Source: Thunnus maccoyii (lineage: Eukaryota; Chordata; Actinopteri; Scombriformes; Scombridae). From it: 64,000 nt of DNA. A program made the translations under genes and the position numbers. Positions 51,180 through 63,544 of the stretch are shown in pieces. The DNA is taken from the NCBI RefSeq assembly GCF_910596095.1, contig NC_056540.1, positions 10,781,001 through 10,845,000 of the forward strand, given 5' to 3'. Each line of letters starts with the position of its first letter. Position 1 is the first letter of the stretch. Under the pieces are notes generated by a model. That model saw nothing but the letters and a program-made list of their open reading frames with translations. It was not told the origin of the DNA and searched no databases.

Positions 51180-51720
51180 ATGATGACTCTCCGATGAGTG
51201 TATTTTATTTTTTTGTGCGAGCTTAAGCCAAATGTAGCATGTGTTCATTGAAAAAAATTGGGTTTTTTTCTATGGTTAATATCTGAAAGAGGATGACTAA
51301 GGATTTTCAGCGAGCGGGAGGCACAACAACAGCCGCTGCTGCATGTGGATTTTGGATGGATTTTGGATTTTCAGAGCGACCTGAGAGCAGAGAGAGATAA
51401 AGAGAGAGAGAGTGCAGCGGTGATCGAGCAAGCTAGAAAGTAAATGAAGAGAGCAAGGTCCTGAATCGTGAAGTTGTGAATCAGATAAATAAAACGTTAT
51501 TTTCTGATTGTTTCATGGTGGTTACGTTCTAAAGCACAAATAAACAAATCCACATCTCCACACATCCCTGCAGGAAGGTGCCACATTGCCAGATTTTGTG
51601 TGAATGCAGAGCTTCATCCTGTCCGCTGTGGCCTCTCTGCTCTGTGTGTGTGTAGATCAGCCCCGCTCTCAGTCAAGCAGACACATAGACCTGCAGCTCT
51701 TTTTACATCCATGACACAGA
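51180..51720 (+). repeat. Probable dispersed teleost repeat
   Basis: The wording, such as gaggatgactaaggattttc, agcgacctgagagcagagag and cacatccctgcaggaaggtg, is familiar from many percomorph intergenic sequences. Termini and class are not visible to me, so the limits are approximate. Confidence 0.35.
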
Positions 51721-51782
51721 GACAGAGAGCAGAGGAGAGAGATTGAGACAGCCGTGTAACCTAGTTGCTACGCTATGAGTCC

Positions 51783-52400
51783 TGACCATAGACTGTAAAA
51801 AAATAGTGGACGTAGCCAATGTGATGTCACCCATTGGTTTGTGGACTCCTGTTCTGAGGCCTCGAGTTTGCATTTTGACCTTCGCCACCTTGGATTTTTG
51901 GAGCCAGAAGTGACCATATTTGGATGGGAGGGTGGAGCTGAACCTAACGCAAGCTACTAGCTACTAGCTTGGTTAGCATAGTGCAATTACAGTCTATGGT
52001 TAACTGTGATCATGCTAATGCTAATGCTAATTTTCCCCAGCAAAAACTAGGCTTAAAACCATTGAAACAAAATGTACTTACTGGAAAAAATTGACCATCC
52101 AACTCCTTAGAGGGTCTTTTAGCACAACCAAATGCCAAACGTTTTTAAGAAGATTTTTTTAGGTGACCAAAATGTTACAGTTGACTTTTATGAACTGAAT
52201 ATGCACTGAAATAGGTACAACTACCCCTATACTCGGTGAATCGTTATGACAATGGTTACATTACCTAACCAATGTTGTTGCTGTGGCAGCGACTTGCCTG
52301 TGACAGCACCCACTGGTCACGCAAAGTGGCTACACCCTTAATCATGCATAACTTTAAGCCCAATAAAATTTAAACAGTTGAGTTATATAAAAATTCATCA
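51783..52400 (+). repeat. Dispersed percomorph repeat (gaccatagactgta type)
   Basis: Begins gaccatagactgtaaaa, with gatgtcacccattggtttg, ttttggagccagaagtgac and, further on, gcataactttaagcccaat and gagttatataaaaattcat, all phrases of a common fish repeat. About 250 bp in the middle (51990-52290) fits less well and may be divergent or inserted. No protein coding. Confidence 0.5.
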
Positions 52401-52409
52401 CCTGTATAA

Positions 52410-54630
52410 TCTCAACCCCGTGTACCTTTATTGGCTCGGGACTACACACCCACTGCCCAAAGGTTGGCACCCAGAAGCATCCTGAACACAGCAAAATAAT
52501 AAGAAAATAAGAAAATACAGGCCGAAGGCAGAGTCACTGCCATACACTTCTGGTGGTTCATTAAAGGGGATTGAGAGGGATTATTTTTCATGAGTCTATA
52601 CATTGTTTTTTAGGAACATCCTGCATAGTATACCTTCAAACAAAATATAGTGGGCCCCTAACTGAACTGAAACTACGTAGTTGCTGAAAAAAAAAAGCTT
52701 ATTGACTTGACTGAACTGAACTAAACTTCAAGAAAAATGAAACTTGCATCTGAAGAGGAAATAAACAAGGACTAAAGAAAATGTATTGAACTCAAAATGT
52801 AATACTACCCGGGTATTAACAGAGACTGAAAGGTGGACAATTTAATATCTTTTCTTTTTGGTTTGGTATCTGAATAAGAGCTCTGAATGAAAGGGACAAA
52901 TTTAAGTTGGTTTGTCTTATTTTAAAGGGTCTGTATTTTTTTCATACAGCCAATCTAGGTGATTTTTTACAAAGTAGTATTTGTATCTTACTTATCATCC
53001 TCCTTACAGGGCCTAGATTAAAGACACTGGTGTATAACTATTTAATTGGCTTTTAACCTATTTCACTATAATAAGTAGTTACACAAACATTGGCTTTGTC
53101 AGTTGGCTTAGTAAGCTATGTAACAGTAACAGCTGGCAGTTAGTCAGTGAAAACATTTAATGGCAACTAATCTCTACATAAATATCAGTATTTGTGGGGA
53201 AACCTGTTTTAATTTAGCAATGTATAAATCTCCACTTAGTCAAGACTTAAGTAGGCTAAACTCGAGCATATGAACAACTGGTGCAACCAGCTCCTGGTCC
53301 AGAACGCCATTTGTTCGGCTTTGAGAAACCAACTGGTGCCAGTTGTGCCTCAGCCAGGCTCAGACTTCAGCTTTTGGCACATCCATAATGCCTGGACGTT
53401 TGGATTCAACTGCAGACACAATCAAACTTCTAATATATGAAGCATTGACCAAGGAAGGTGAAGATGAAACCACCGCATAAATACACAAACGATGTATGGT
53501 CATAAAGCGGCGGCTACAGAGCAACTGACAAAAGAATATGAAGAGTGAGCTGGATAAAAAATGACTGAGAGAAACTGGCATGCAGACAGATCTGGATAAA
53601 CAAAGATTTCACAGACAGTTAGGCGGTGAGAGACATACAAAGATAAACATACTCAACCACAGGCAGATGTGCGTATAGAAAGAGAAATTAAAATGCAGAC
53701 AGGTAGACAGAGGCAGCCAGGTGGATGCTGACTAACACTGAGTTGTCTGCCACTCTGACATCGCAGCTCTGACTATAATTATTCATTATCCCCCCTAACT
53801 CGAAAATCAAACATTTACATCCTCCCCTTCAGGTGGTTCACAAATGTCTCCATTCGTCTCTTTCACTGTCAGTGACTGTGTGCACTTTGATTCACATGAT
53901 TCTCGAGGTGGATGCAGATCAGATTATCGTATGTTCATTCCACAGCAATCCTTAACACAATCATTAAGGGTAAAAAGACAGAATACAGCCATCAGAGCAT
54001 GAAATTAACGATAAGAGAGCTTTATTTATTTTTATTATAGGTTAATTTGTCAGGGACGATGCAAAAATACATTGTAACAGATTAAAATAACATGAAACAG
54101 ATGTATTACATATAGGATTTCTAGCCAAGGCTAATTTGCGACCCCTGTCCCTGGTAAGGCTTTTCTACTTAAAATAGTCATAACATATCACTACCAGAAA
54201 TACATTAATTAAATAAAGGTATGACTACAGTGCATCACTGAATGACTAAATAACCCAGAGTAGCAACGTATCAGCTTGTTAGCGATCAGTCAACATCATT
54301 AGTCAGTACTGAGGAATGTAGATCGAACACCTGCACTGAAATCTCATAAGATGTTATTAGGCAGTGTATCCTCAGGGCTTTCTCACACATGCTGAAGCTC
54401 CTACTAGTGGGCTCTTGCAGGTCAGGCCATACAATTAGAGTTAAAGCTGAGTTTCTGAGCCTGAGAACAAAGAGCTAATGGAGATTAATCACAAGATGTC
54501 ACTGGTCCTGGAGCTGAATTATTGACCATTTTGCACAAAAAGACCTTAGGTCTGTGGTTGTCTGTTGACTGTGAGCAGATGAACTACATCATCATTGTCA
54601 CCATCCAAGAAGGGTTGAATCGAGGGCAAA
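52410..54630. other. Gene-free stretch
   Basis: No gene or classifiable repeat recognised. Confidence 0.5.
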
Positions 54631-54635
54631 TGATG

Positions 54636-55372
54636 TAGGGGTGTGCCCGAATACAAATACATTATTCAGCAAAGCACAAATAGTGTTTTTTTTTTTTTTT
54701 TTTTACAAATATTTGTTTCATACTAATATTTTAAAAATTATTTGTTTTGGGAAGAAAAATAAGCCCATGTCTAATACCAGCGCACAGGTCGGTTACATCG
54801 CTATCTCAGTCTCTCTCCTCTGCTCCGATGAGGGGAGTCACATCCACCTTTTACATGACGCACATTTCCTAATTTGGACATCACTCCCAGAGTTGGGGGT
54901 GTTCCCCAGAGATAAAGCTGAGCTACTGACACACAGGAAGTGCTCCCAAGGGACTCTCCTTAACCTGTTGTTCCACTTCTCCTTTCCACAAAGTTAGGTT
55001 GTGAAAAATAGGCAATAAATGAAAAGTGCAAAGCAAGAATCACCTTTGATGTTCTTCTCTACACATTACATGCTGTGCTGTCTCTGTATTATGGGTGTAT
55101 ATACAGGTAGAGGTCTGTCTGTAATGAGGCGATGAGTAAAGTTTTAGCTCAGTAGTCAGGGCAGTCGTCTATGATCTGGGAGACTCCGGTTTGAGACCTG
55201 ATGTGAGGACCTACTTCGTAAGGTAGTTTATTCATGAACACTTATTGTGTCTAAAATTAAAAGTGTAATAAAAACAAAAACAGGATTTTTAAGCCTCTTT
55301 CCACTTTTATTTGAATACAAATACAAATAATTTTGCTGCCTCAACAAATACAAATACAAATACATGGCTCTC
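54636..55372 (+). mobile_element. Non-autonomous element with ends of repeated acaaata units
   Basis: Left end: gtgcccgaatacaaatac; right end: gaatacaaatacaaataa with further (aataca)n units. The two ends share the same subterminal acaaata repeats, and the interior is a coherent 700-bp unit that holds a tRNA-like SINE segment at 55143-55205. Family name not known to me. Confidence 0.45.
55143..55205 (+). mobile_element. tRNA-derived SINE head
   Basis: The stretch contains TTAGCTCAGTAGTC, matching a tRNA A box, and, 33 bases further on, GGTTTGAGACC, matching a B box (consensus GGTTCGANNCC). The sequence between them and the lack of a cloverleaf acceptor stem argue for a retroposed tRNA relic, not a working tRNA gene. 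Confidence 0.6.
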
Positions 55373-55379
55373 TGCAAAT

Positions 55380-56081
55380 CACTAAAATGATGAGAGGTGA
55401 AATGTTTTCAAATATCTATAACCAAGTCCAGTTGCCCTTGATTCAACCCTCCTTGAATAACCTTGACCTGGATGACTTAGAATCTTCACAGACATTATCA
55501 CCATCATCATCATCATCATTACCAATACCAGGATTCTGCACCCAGTTATTACCAGCAATCACCATCTGCAACCTCAACAGCAATGTGTCCACAAAAAAAT
55601 GACAGGACAGCAGCTGTTACTGTAGGTTGGATAACAATAGGGTTAGAAGAATGAATCATTCATTCTAAGCTGCAATAGAGGAGGGAAGACAAGACGATGA
55701 TGTTCAACTGTTTTTTAAAGAGAGATCGATAAGAATAAGTGCTCCAAAACAACCCTTTCATCTCATACTGGGAGCCACATAGGTATTTTACTGAAATGAA
55801 GCTAGAGACGAGAGACAGAGCTGAGAGGAAACTAATTCAGATGATGACACTGATACAAGGGAACAGAGACAGAGGTGAGGAGGGGGAATAAGACAGAGGA
55901 GAGGTAAGACGCCCAGGAGGGGGTGCAGTGTCAGTGTAAATTGGAGGAGAGGGGGGTAGATGGAGATTAAGGGCCAAAAGAATAAAAAAACGTGTGGGAG
56001 GAGGAGAATGCGAAAGAAGAAGTGATATGGGGGATCAAGCTGGATCTAAATGTGTGTGCATGCATACAGTAAGTGGGTGCA

Positions 56082-56120
<39 letters not shown>

Positions 56121-57740
56121 ATGGAGGTGGTGATGGGGGGGCAGTGAAAAAGGGGAGAGATGCAGCGTAAATGAGAGGGTGAGTGGCATAAACAGAGAAG
56201 GAGAGAAAGCGAGGGAGGAGGGGGCTGCACAGCAGCTCTGTGGGGAGATGAATACAGCTGTGCAGAGAGACAGAGGGAGATGCACAAACAGTAGAACAAC
56301 CAATACTAGCTCCACACACACCAGGACCAAATAATAGAAGCAACAGTGATTTATTGGTAGATGGAGTAAATACCGGGCTATAATCATACACAGCGGAGGA
56401 AAGAGAGCAATTCCTGGCACTGGCAACACTTGGGACGCAGAGAGAGGCAGAAGACTGGAAGAGGAAACAAAGGAAAGAGAGGAGCAGGTGGAAAGAGAAA
56501 ACCAGAAGATTAGTGTGGCATCACTGGAATAGGTAAGAGAAAAGAGAAGGAGAACAAATCTGAAATTTGTTTGCATAAAAAATGAGCAGGTATGCAATTT
56601 TTTAGAGTAAAAATAAAAAAAGAAATTTAAAGTCAAATGTATATTTGGAAGTGCATGCACAGGCAACTCTGAGCTAAGGTTAAGAACAGAAAAAATATAC
56701 TGTGTACCACAGACTATTATGCTGCTCTGTAGTCCAATACATGGCTTTAAGGAAAGAGGTGACAAGTTAAAAGTGGACTGGAAGAGGAATGAAGGAATAA
56801 AGGGAAGCTCGTAACACAAAGAATCAAAGGTGCTTTAGTCTGAGCTGCAAGAAAATGCATGAATACATGAAAAATGGTGGAATTAATTAATCATATTTGG
56901 CAAGTGTAGAGAAAACAAATACAACTAACAACCTTCTGTGGTTCATTTTGCCCATTAGAAAAGGAATGTGTTCATACATCCTCATTCATAATGTCACCAC
57001 TGTGTCAATAATAAACTGAATATTCAATAGGAATGGTTGCTGATTCTCTGGCATGTCTGATTAATATAATTTGCATTCAAACATTACTTTGGGAATAGCT
57101 GGAAACACATGCGCGGCATGATAGATTTAGATTGTTTTTGATGAAAGTAAGTGGTAAGGAGAGCTGAAGTCTATTGCTGAATCCTTGATGAGTTAGAGAC
57201 GGGATTAGTTATCTGGCAGGCTCTGTGAATAAACCATGAGGTGGTGGCCACATAAATCAGCAGATGACAGACTCTACAACACACTTGCATACAAGAACAA
57301 AGACAAACATGTTAATATGTAAGTGGGCTCGTGTATCTTTATCAAGACAGTGTCTTAATCTCTTTCTGTGTATTAGTGCGCGTGTGTGTGTGTGTGTTTG
57401 TGTGTGTAAGCCAAATGGAGCAGCTAATAAGATATTCATGAAACACAGAGGCGGAGATCAATACAAGTCTCTGCTGTATTTTACAAGTATGAGGGCAGGG
57501 AGAAAGCAGTTTATAACATTAAACAGTGAGAGTGGCTGCTGCGCTGCACATTTCCCCTAAGGTTTGTAATCACTTTCAGTTAGGTGCTGCCACCCTATGG
57601 TGAAACTGCATTATCCTGCGCCCACGACTGAAACCAACATGTGTTGCTGCTGTAAATGTGCAGGATAATTATTTGTGGAAAGCAATAATTTGCTCATATT
57701 TTGGCCTCTGTCACATTTTCAGTTGCTGACCTCTGCCTGC
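55380..57740. other. Gene-free stretch upstream of gabrp
   Basis: Purine-rich low-complexity DNA (about 55800-56520), (TG)n at about 56093-56121 and (GT)n at 57382-57408. The 257-codon minus-strand open frame at 56046-56819 is produced by this composition. No gene recognised. Confidence 0.5.
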
Positions 57741-57749
57741 TGATCCACA

Positions 57750-60123
57750 ATGCCTGTCCAGCTGTATACACTGCTGATCCTCTGCCTGACCTTCACACAC
57801 GGGTGAGAGACCTGAAGTCAAAAACACACACACAGGGTTAAGGATACATGTTGATATTGATATTTATCAAGTTTCTTCATTGTTACATCTACACTTGGCA
57901 AACATGGAAGCAAAATGTTGTTCTTTCACAGTGCAACATACGACAAATGAGACACCACTAAAAGTCATTAAAAATCATTAAAAGCAGAAATACAATCACT
58001 AAAAACAGATATACAATCACTAAAAACAGATATACACTGGTCAGCCATAGTCATGTCTTGTGTTTATGCTGCTGAATATATTTGCGTGCAATAATAATCC
58101 TTTCCTGCATACTGCGACAACTTTTATAGTCCATTTTCCATCTCTGGTCTCTCCTTTCATTTTCATCTCTCCATTGTTATCAGCGGTTGTATGTTCCCAA
58201 GCCATCACTGGGGAGAATGGAACGGCTCTCAGCTTCAGCCAACGATTCAGAAGTTGATGAAAGGCTACAACCGCTACCTCAGACCCAATTTCAATGGTAG
58301 GATGCGGCTTGATAAGAAATTGTTTCATTAAAACATCTTAGAGTTGAGTTTAAGCCCTCGTTGCAAACATTTCATGCAGTGGTCATTTTTCTTTGTCAAA
58401 GCAGCCAGTGCTAATGTAAGCTGACTCTGTTTCTGTCTTTGATAGAGGGTCCTGTGGAAATCGGAATGAGTCTTGACATTGCCAGCATCGATGCCATCTC
58501 TGAAATAAATATGGTATAGCACATTTTGCTATTATTTTTGAGTGGCAGATCAGACCAGTGTGTGAATGAGGGAGCAGGTGAATGAGTGTGTGAGTTGGTA
58601 AAATGAACGAAGGTTTCTGTTTTCAGGACTACACTGCAACTATCTTCCTCCGTCAGCGGTGGCGTGATTCCAGGCTGGTGTTCCCGGGGAATGAGAGCGT
58701 GAGTGTGGATGGACGCCTTGTGTCACTGCTCTGGATCCCTGACACCTTCATCCCCGACTCCAAGCGCTCCTTCCTGCATGACGTCACAGTGGAAAACCGC
58801 CTCATACGCATTTTCAGCAATGGAACTGTTCTCTATGCTCTTCGGTACTTTCTTTTTTTAAAGGTTTAAGTTTATTGATTTGACATTTACTGACATTTGA
58901 TACTCATACTTGTAACTGCGTTTTTAGAATAAGCTTTAAAGACTCAGCTGACTCTCAATTTATGAGGAAAAAGATACATGAGAGGAAGGAAAAATGTACT
59001 CACAAAAACATTTCATGTTGTTTTTGTGATTGCTGTGGTAATCAACCATGAACTGCCCTCGGGTTCCACAAAAGAAAGAAGAAAAAAAAGCAGTTATGTA
59101 TCATCACTCAGTCATATAACTTAGGGAAATGCCACTGAATTTCTGTATTCAGAATTTCTCATGCCCTTCAAACAGTTCACTTTTTGTTAGATAAGAGTTG
59201 CCGTGTCCCCTGAGGCTATGGTGAAAATTTGACCTGACGTCTAATCTCTCATGTCACACCAAAGCAGGACTTTTATTATGACTAGACAGCTTTATTGAGG
59301 ACAGAAAGGGCAGTTTTGAACAGTAGCATTCTTCATTCTTCTGGAGTGCAGAATACCATTTTGATTTGCAGTGTCCTCACTGCATAACTGCATAAATAGT
59401 TGTTATACATGAGATCCATCTCACTTTGGCCTTGATTGCAGAGGATTTAGTATGTAAATGAACATGTTGGTTTTCTTACAAAATTAGTATAATTTGATAT
59501 AGCAATATATCAGGACACTATGATGTCCTGAACAATATTTCCACTAATGATATAAGTAATATATCAGGACAAGAAGTTCAGTTATAAAGCTCAGAGGCTA
59601 TTCATGAATTCTAATAAGTCAGCCACTTATACATAATAAATGCACAAGATAGATGGAAAATATCTATTGTTGACACTTCAGATGTTAGTCTTTGTTCTTG
59701 TGATTATTGCAGTGTTGCTCAGAGAGAGAGTTCTTTGTGTGTTCACAAATTATTAATTGCCCTGTCTTACATCAAAGGAGTAGCAGTGTTTTGGGGGGAG
59801 TTTTTGGTGGTTGTTAATGATCTCGCTATGAATACACAACAGCATCACTGCTACGATTGCCTGCAACATGGACCTGACCAAGTACCCTATGGACAGACAG
59901 GTGTGCACCCTGCAGTTGGAGAGCTGTGAGTACCTGTGAACGCCACCCACCCCCTCATCAACCCCTCATCAAGCCAAGTTGGTGGACAAAATCATCCCAT
60001 TCCTCACCACCTTCACCATATTATTCTCATCATCATCTTCATCAGTGTAGTGAGTATCAAAATGAATACAAAATGTTATGCGTAGGGGCTGAGAATCATC
60101 AAAACTCAGTGTGTGTTTGTTCT

Positions 60124-60154
<31 letters not shown>

Positions 60155-61875
60155 GATCAGGGGGCTACAACCTGCAGGATGTGGTCTTTTACTGGACTAG
60201 AGGGAATGATTCAGTGAAGGGTCTGGACATACTGAGGCTGGCTCAGTACAGTGTAGAGAGCTACTATACATCAGTGTCAGAGGCTGTGTATGAGACAGGT
60301 AGGAATATTTCAACTTTCAGAACTCCAGTTGACATGAAAATAAAATATACATAAAGGAATTATAACAATATGTCTCGTAAAGCACAACACTTTTTTTCTG
60401 TGTGTGGTTTAAGAATGATGTGTGTTTCTATGTGTTTCCTCACAGGAAATTACCCTAAGTTGGTGCTGCATTTTACGCTGCGTAGAAACGTGTTGTTCTT
60501 TATCTTGGAGACGTATGTTCCCTCCATCCTGCTGGTGGTTCTCTCCTGGGTCTCTTTCTGGATCAGTCAGTCCTCTGTACCAGCCAGAACCTGCATTGGT
60601 TAGTACAGCATTTCACTGTAGGTTTATGTATGTTGATGTTGGTACATTTGAGCACAAACTGGAATTACTATCACAGTCATATCATCATAATATTGCCTTG
60701 CTATGTATTGATTCACACAGTGTAGCTGCCTAATTATATTATAACTTTGTCATACGTTTAAATGGACAACTGTTAACACTGAAAAAGCTCCCAGTTGGTG
60801 GATGAACCATTTTATGACCAATTCTTTTTTGGTACAATTAAGAGGAATGAACAAATATTTTCTCTTCAAGGAATATATAACTTTCTCTATTGACACTATT
60901 TTAATTGAAAATCGTATTCCTGGTGCTAATATATCTGGAGTTAATGTATAACTTATTGTGTGTTTATGTGGTATCTAACAAAAAGATGACTATGACCTCA
61001 GCCACTTGACAACTCCTGAACTCATCAACTGTAAATATGCAGTTCAGTGCACCAAGTTCAGAAATGCATTCTACTGTTGTGTATTCATGGACAAAACATA
61101 CATGTCAATACATCATCATCAGTGCATCAAACAGACCTTTAGTCTTAAGGGTGGGAAATGAGAGCAGTAGAGGATGACTTGACCTGGATACATTTCTACA
61201 TCAGAATTGATTTCCAATAGACTGATTACCGATTCAACCACAATCTTACACAACAATATTGTGATCTGTTCTTCAGGGGTGACTACAGTCTTGACAATGA
61301 CCACTCTGATGATGGGAGCCCGCACCTCCCTACCCAATGCCAACTGCTTCATCAAGGCCATAGATGTTTACCTGGGCATCTGCTTCACCTTCATCTTTGG
61401 TGCACTGCTGGAGTACGCCTGCGCTCACTTCTACACCATGCAGCACCATACCATAGAGGATTTACACAGGGTGAGCAAGAAGTTTACATTTACACATGAA
61501 ATAAAAAAAGACCATTGCAACATCTATCTATCTATCTTTTAGGATCTTTTGAGAGAGTTAAATGAATCCAATGGAAATGGCTCCATCCCCATTGTCAGCT
61601 CCACCCAACCAAACCACTCTGTGGAGATGGGCTCCAGCGTAGACGAGCCCACGGAGCAGTCAGTAAACAGCAACACAAAGAACGATGCTGGATCAAAGGA
61701 GAACATGTCACGACAGGGCTGTGGCCTGTCATCAGTGAAGGATGCATCACGTAGGGCTGCATCCATCTTCGTTGTGGAAAATCCACACAACATTGATCGC
61801 CATGCCCGCACTGTTTTCCCCACTGCATTCCTCTTTGTCAATATCCTTTATTGGCTTTACTATCTCTTCCTCTGA
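57750..61875 (+). CDS. gabrp: Gabrp, GABA-A receptor pi subunit
   Basis: Cys-loop ligand-gated chloride channel subunit of the plasma membrane. Nine exons: 57750-57802, 58184-58296, 58446-58513, 58627-58844, 59843-59925, 60161-60298, 60446-60598, 61277-61470, 61543-61875, in frame, 450 aa. A signal peptide ([18 protein letters not shown]) is followed by the ligand-binding domain: [68 protein letters not shown]. The Cys loop is [15 protein letters not shown] (13 residues between cysteines). TM1 is [22 protein letters not shown]2 [22 protein letters not shown]3 [22 protein letters not shown]4 ([19 protein letters not shown]) ends at the last residue, as in human GABRP (..YWAYYMYF). The pi subunit is chosen over beta/rho because of [20 protein letters not shown], close to human [20 protein letters not shown]. 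Poly(A) signal at 62415-62420. Confidence 0.96.
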
Positions 61876-62414
61876 ATGCTGGTTCCAAGATGCTGCCTAG
61901 TTAATTTCTTCATCCTAATGATGCTCTACCTCCTTATTTGAGACCCAATACCAGTCGCCACTGCCTGGATCTAAAGTGACCATACAAACTTTTGGTTAAA
62001 GCCTTTTTGTACCACACATATTAAACCGTTTTGTCTAACAGATAAGGCTACAAATTAATTAAAAGCAGCTGGTTAGGATCAGAAAGCAAAAATGTATCTT
62101 GGTACCACAGTCTGTATTGAAAACTATTATTGATCATGTATGAATGGATGGCTAGCAACATATTAACATGTAAAATTGATTACACAAAGCCTGTGTTTGC
62201 CTATTTACTGACAAATCCATAGAGCAAATGAGGATGAGTTAACTAGCTACAAAGAATAGGCTGCCTGAACTGCATCACACTATACTGTGCTGCATTGAAT
62301 TGCCTTCATCAAATGACTGATGTAGATGTGTTTTCTCTTGTTTTAGATTTCATACGTTTGTATGAGAGCATATTCTGTAGGTTTACGTCACAGCATATCA
62401 TGTGATATTAAAAG

Positions 62415-62420
62415 AATAAA
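62415..62420 (+). terminator. Polyadenylation signal of gabrp
   Basis: AATAAA 540 bp past the gabrp stop codon, in taaaagaataaatcag. Confidence 0.65.
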
Positions 62421-62429
62421 TCAGTGACT

Positions 62430-63330
62430 GAGAATGTGTTGTTGCATTGTATTATTTTATGACAAATGATGAAAATAATTTTAAGAAGCATTCAAGAGCA
62501 AATGTTTGGGAAATAAGACACATATTTATTATTCCCTTATCCAGGTAGGAGAACAGTAAAGTGCAAAAGTCAACCACAGGTTCTGCAGAAAAGTTGTTAA
62601 AAATGACATATAGTGAGATTTTCCCACTCAAGAAAGATTGGTTTGCATTACTGAATAGCACCACGTTGTTAGTCATTCAATTATCTTTAGCAAGAGTGCT
62701 CAACTGTGTGCCAAAAGGGTCAAGTGGATGCAGGATTTCTTTCCAACCAAATCATTCAGCAGATGCTTTCGCAGAATAGCACAGCTAGGAGCAGTCAAAT
62801 AATAATGATAGTCAGCCCTCCTAAGGCACATCACTGAATACTCCTGACAGGTTTGTCTTGTGATAATGATGAGAAATGAGACCTTGAACAGTATAAAAGT
62901 ATAAAACATACAAAACAGTAGTCATGGCTCACTATGTACAGGCAGAAAAAATTATATTATGTCATATAAAGACACATCATGGCTTAAACTGACTTCCATC
63001 CTCACACATCACATTTATATTGTTTTATATTCCCACATGGAACCTTAAAAAAAATCAACATTTCACCCACTGCAACACTGGTGCCAACACAATCCTGTGT
63101 TGTCTTTCCATTACAGTACTCACTGTGCTTTTCAATACACTTTTCTTGTGTCTTTCTTCCATAAGCCCTAGTTTATCTGTTTTCTGTTTGCCACATTTGA
63201 ATCTGTGTTATTTCAGACAATGATATAGAGACAGCCTGTTGTCTGTGGATTTCTGGCACTTGGAGACCTCTTAGAAGGACAGAAGGGTAAATATTTAGTA
63301 AGATGTACCTCCACCTAGTGGCTGATTTCT
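62430..63330. other. Gene-free stretch after gabrp
   Basis: AT-rich intergenic DNA; no gene or classifiable repeat seen. Confidence 0.5.
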
Positions 63331-63334
63331 TTCA

Positions 63335-63518
63335 TTACAACATAATTTCCTCAGTAATCGAAAATGAAAGAAGTGAAGTTTGTGCTTTGGGATGTCGAAA
63401 AGGAAGGTTATCCTTTGTAGGATTTAATGTGGCAACAGTCACATCCTGATATCCATTATATCTTTCCACAGTCCTTTCCATGATACTGCACTTAGGTTCC
63501 TTTCTTTGACTCCCATTC
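63335..63518 (-). CDS. Possible last coding exon of an unidentified minus-strand gene
   Basis: On the minus strand, the acceptor ttcttttctatttttacag precedes an open frame from 63518 to a TAA at 63335: NGSQRKEPKCSIMERTVERY, then NGYQDVTVATLNPTKDN, LPFRHPKAQTSLLSFS, ITEEIML. The composition is protein-like (not repeat-driven) and the splice acceptor is strong, but I do not recognise the product and see no neighbouring exon before the window ends. No clear poly(A) signal follows. It could be a chance open frame. Confidence 0.3.
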
Positions 63519-63544
63519 CTGTAAAAATAGAAAAGAAGCAAGTG

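Noticed and set aside
55143-55205. Possible functional tRNA gene
   Set aside because: A and B box-like motifs are present, but the sequence does not form a clean acceptor stem and lies in a repeat, so it is a SINE relic.
56046-56819. 257-codon minus-strand open frame, Ser/Leu/His-rich
   Set aside because: It is the complement of purine-rich low-complexity DNA and a (TG)n tract; no domain, and the other two minus-strand frames are open over part of it too.
35300-57740. Searched for kcnip1/kcnmb1 expected from human synteny
   Set aside because: No EF-hand or KCNMB-type coding exon could be seen; absence is noted, not proven.
61539-61841. Antisense open frame over the last gabrp exon
   Set aside because: Shadow of the gabrp frame, which matches TM4 and the loop of the family.
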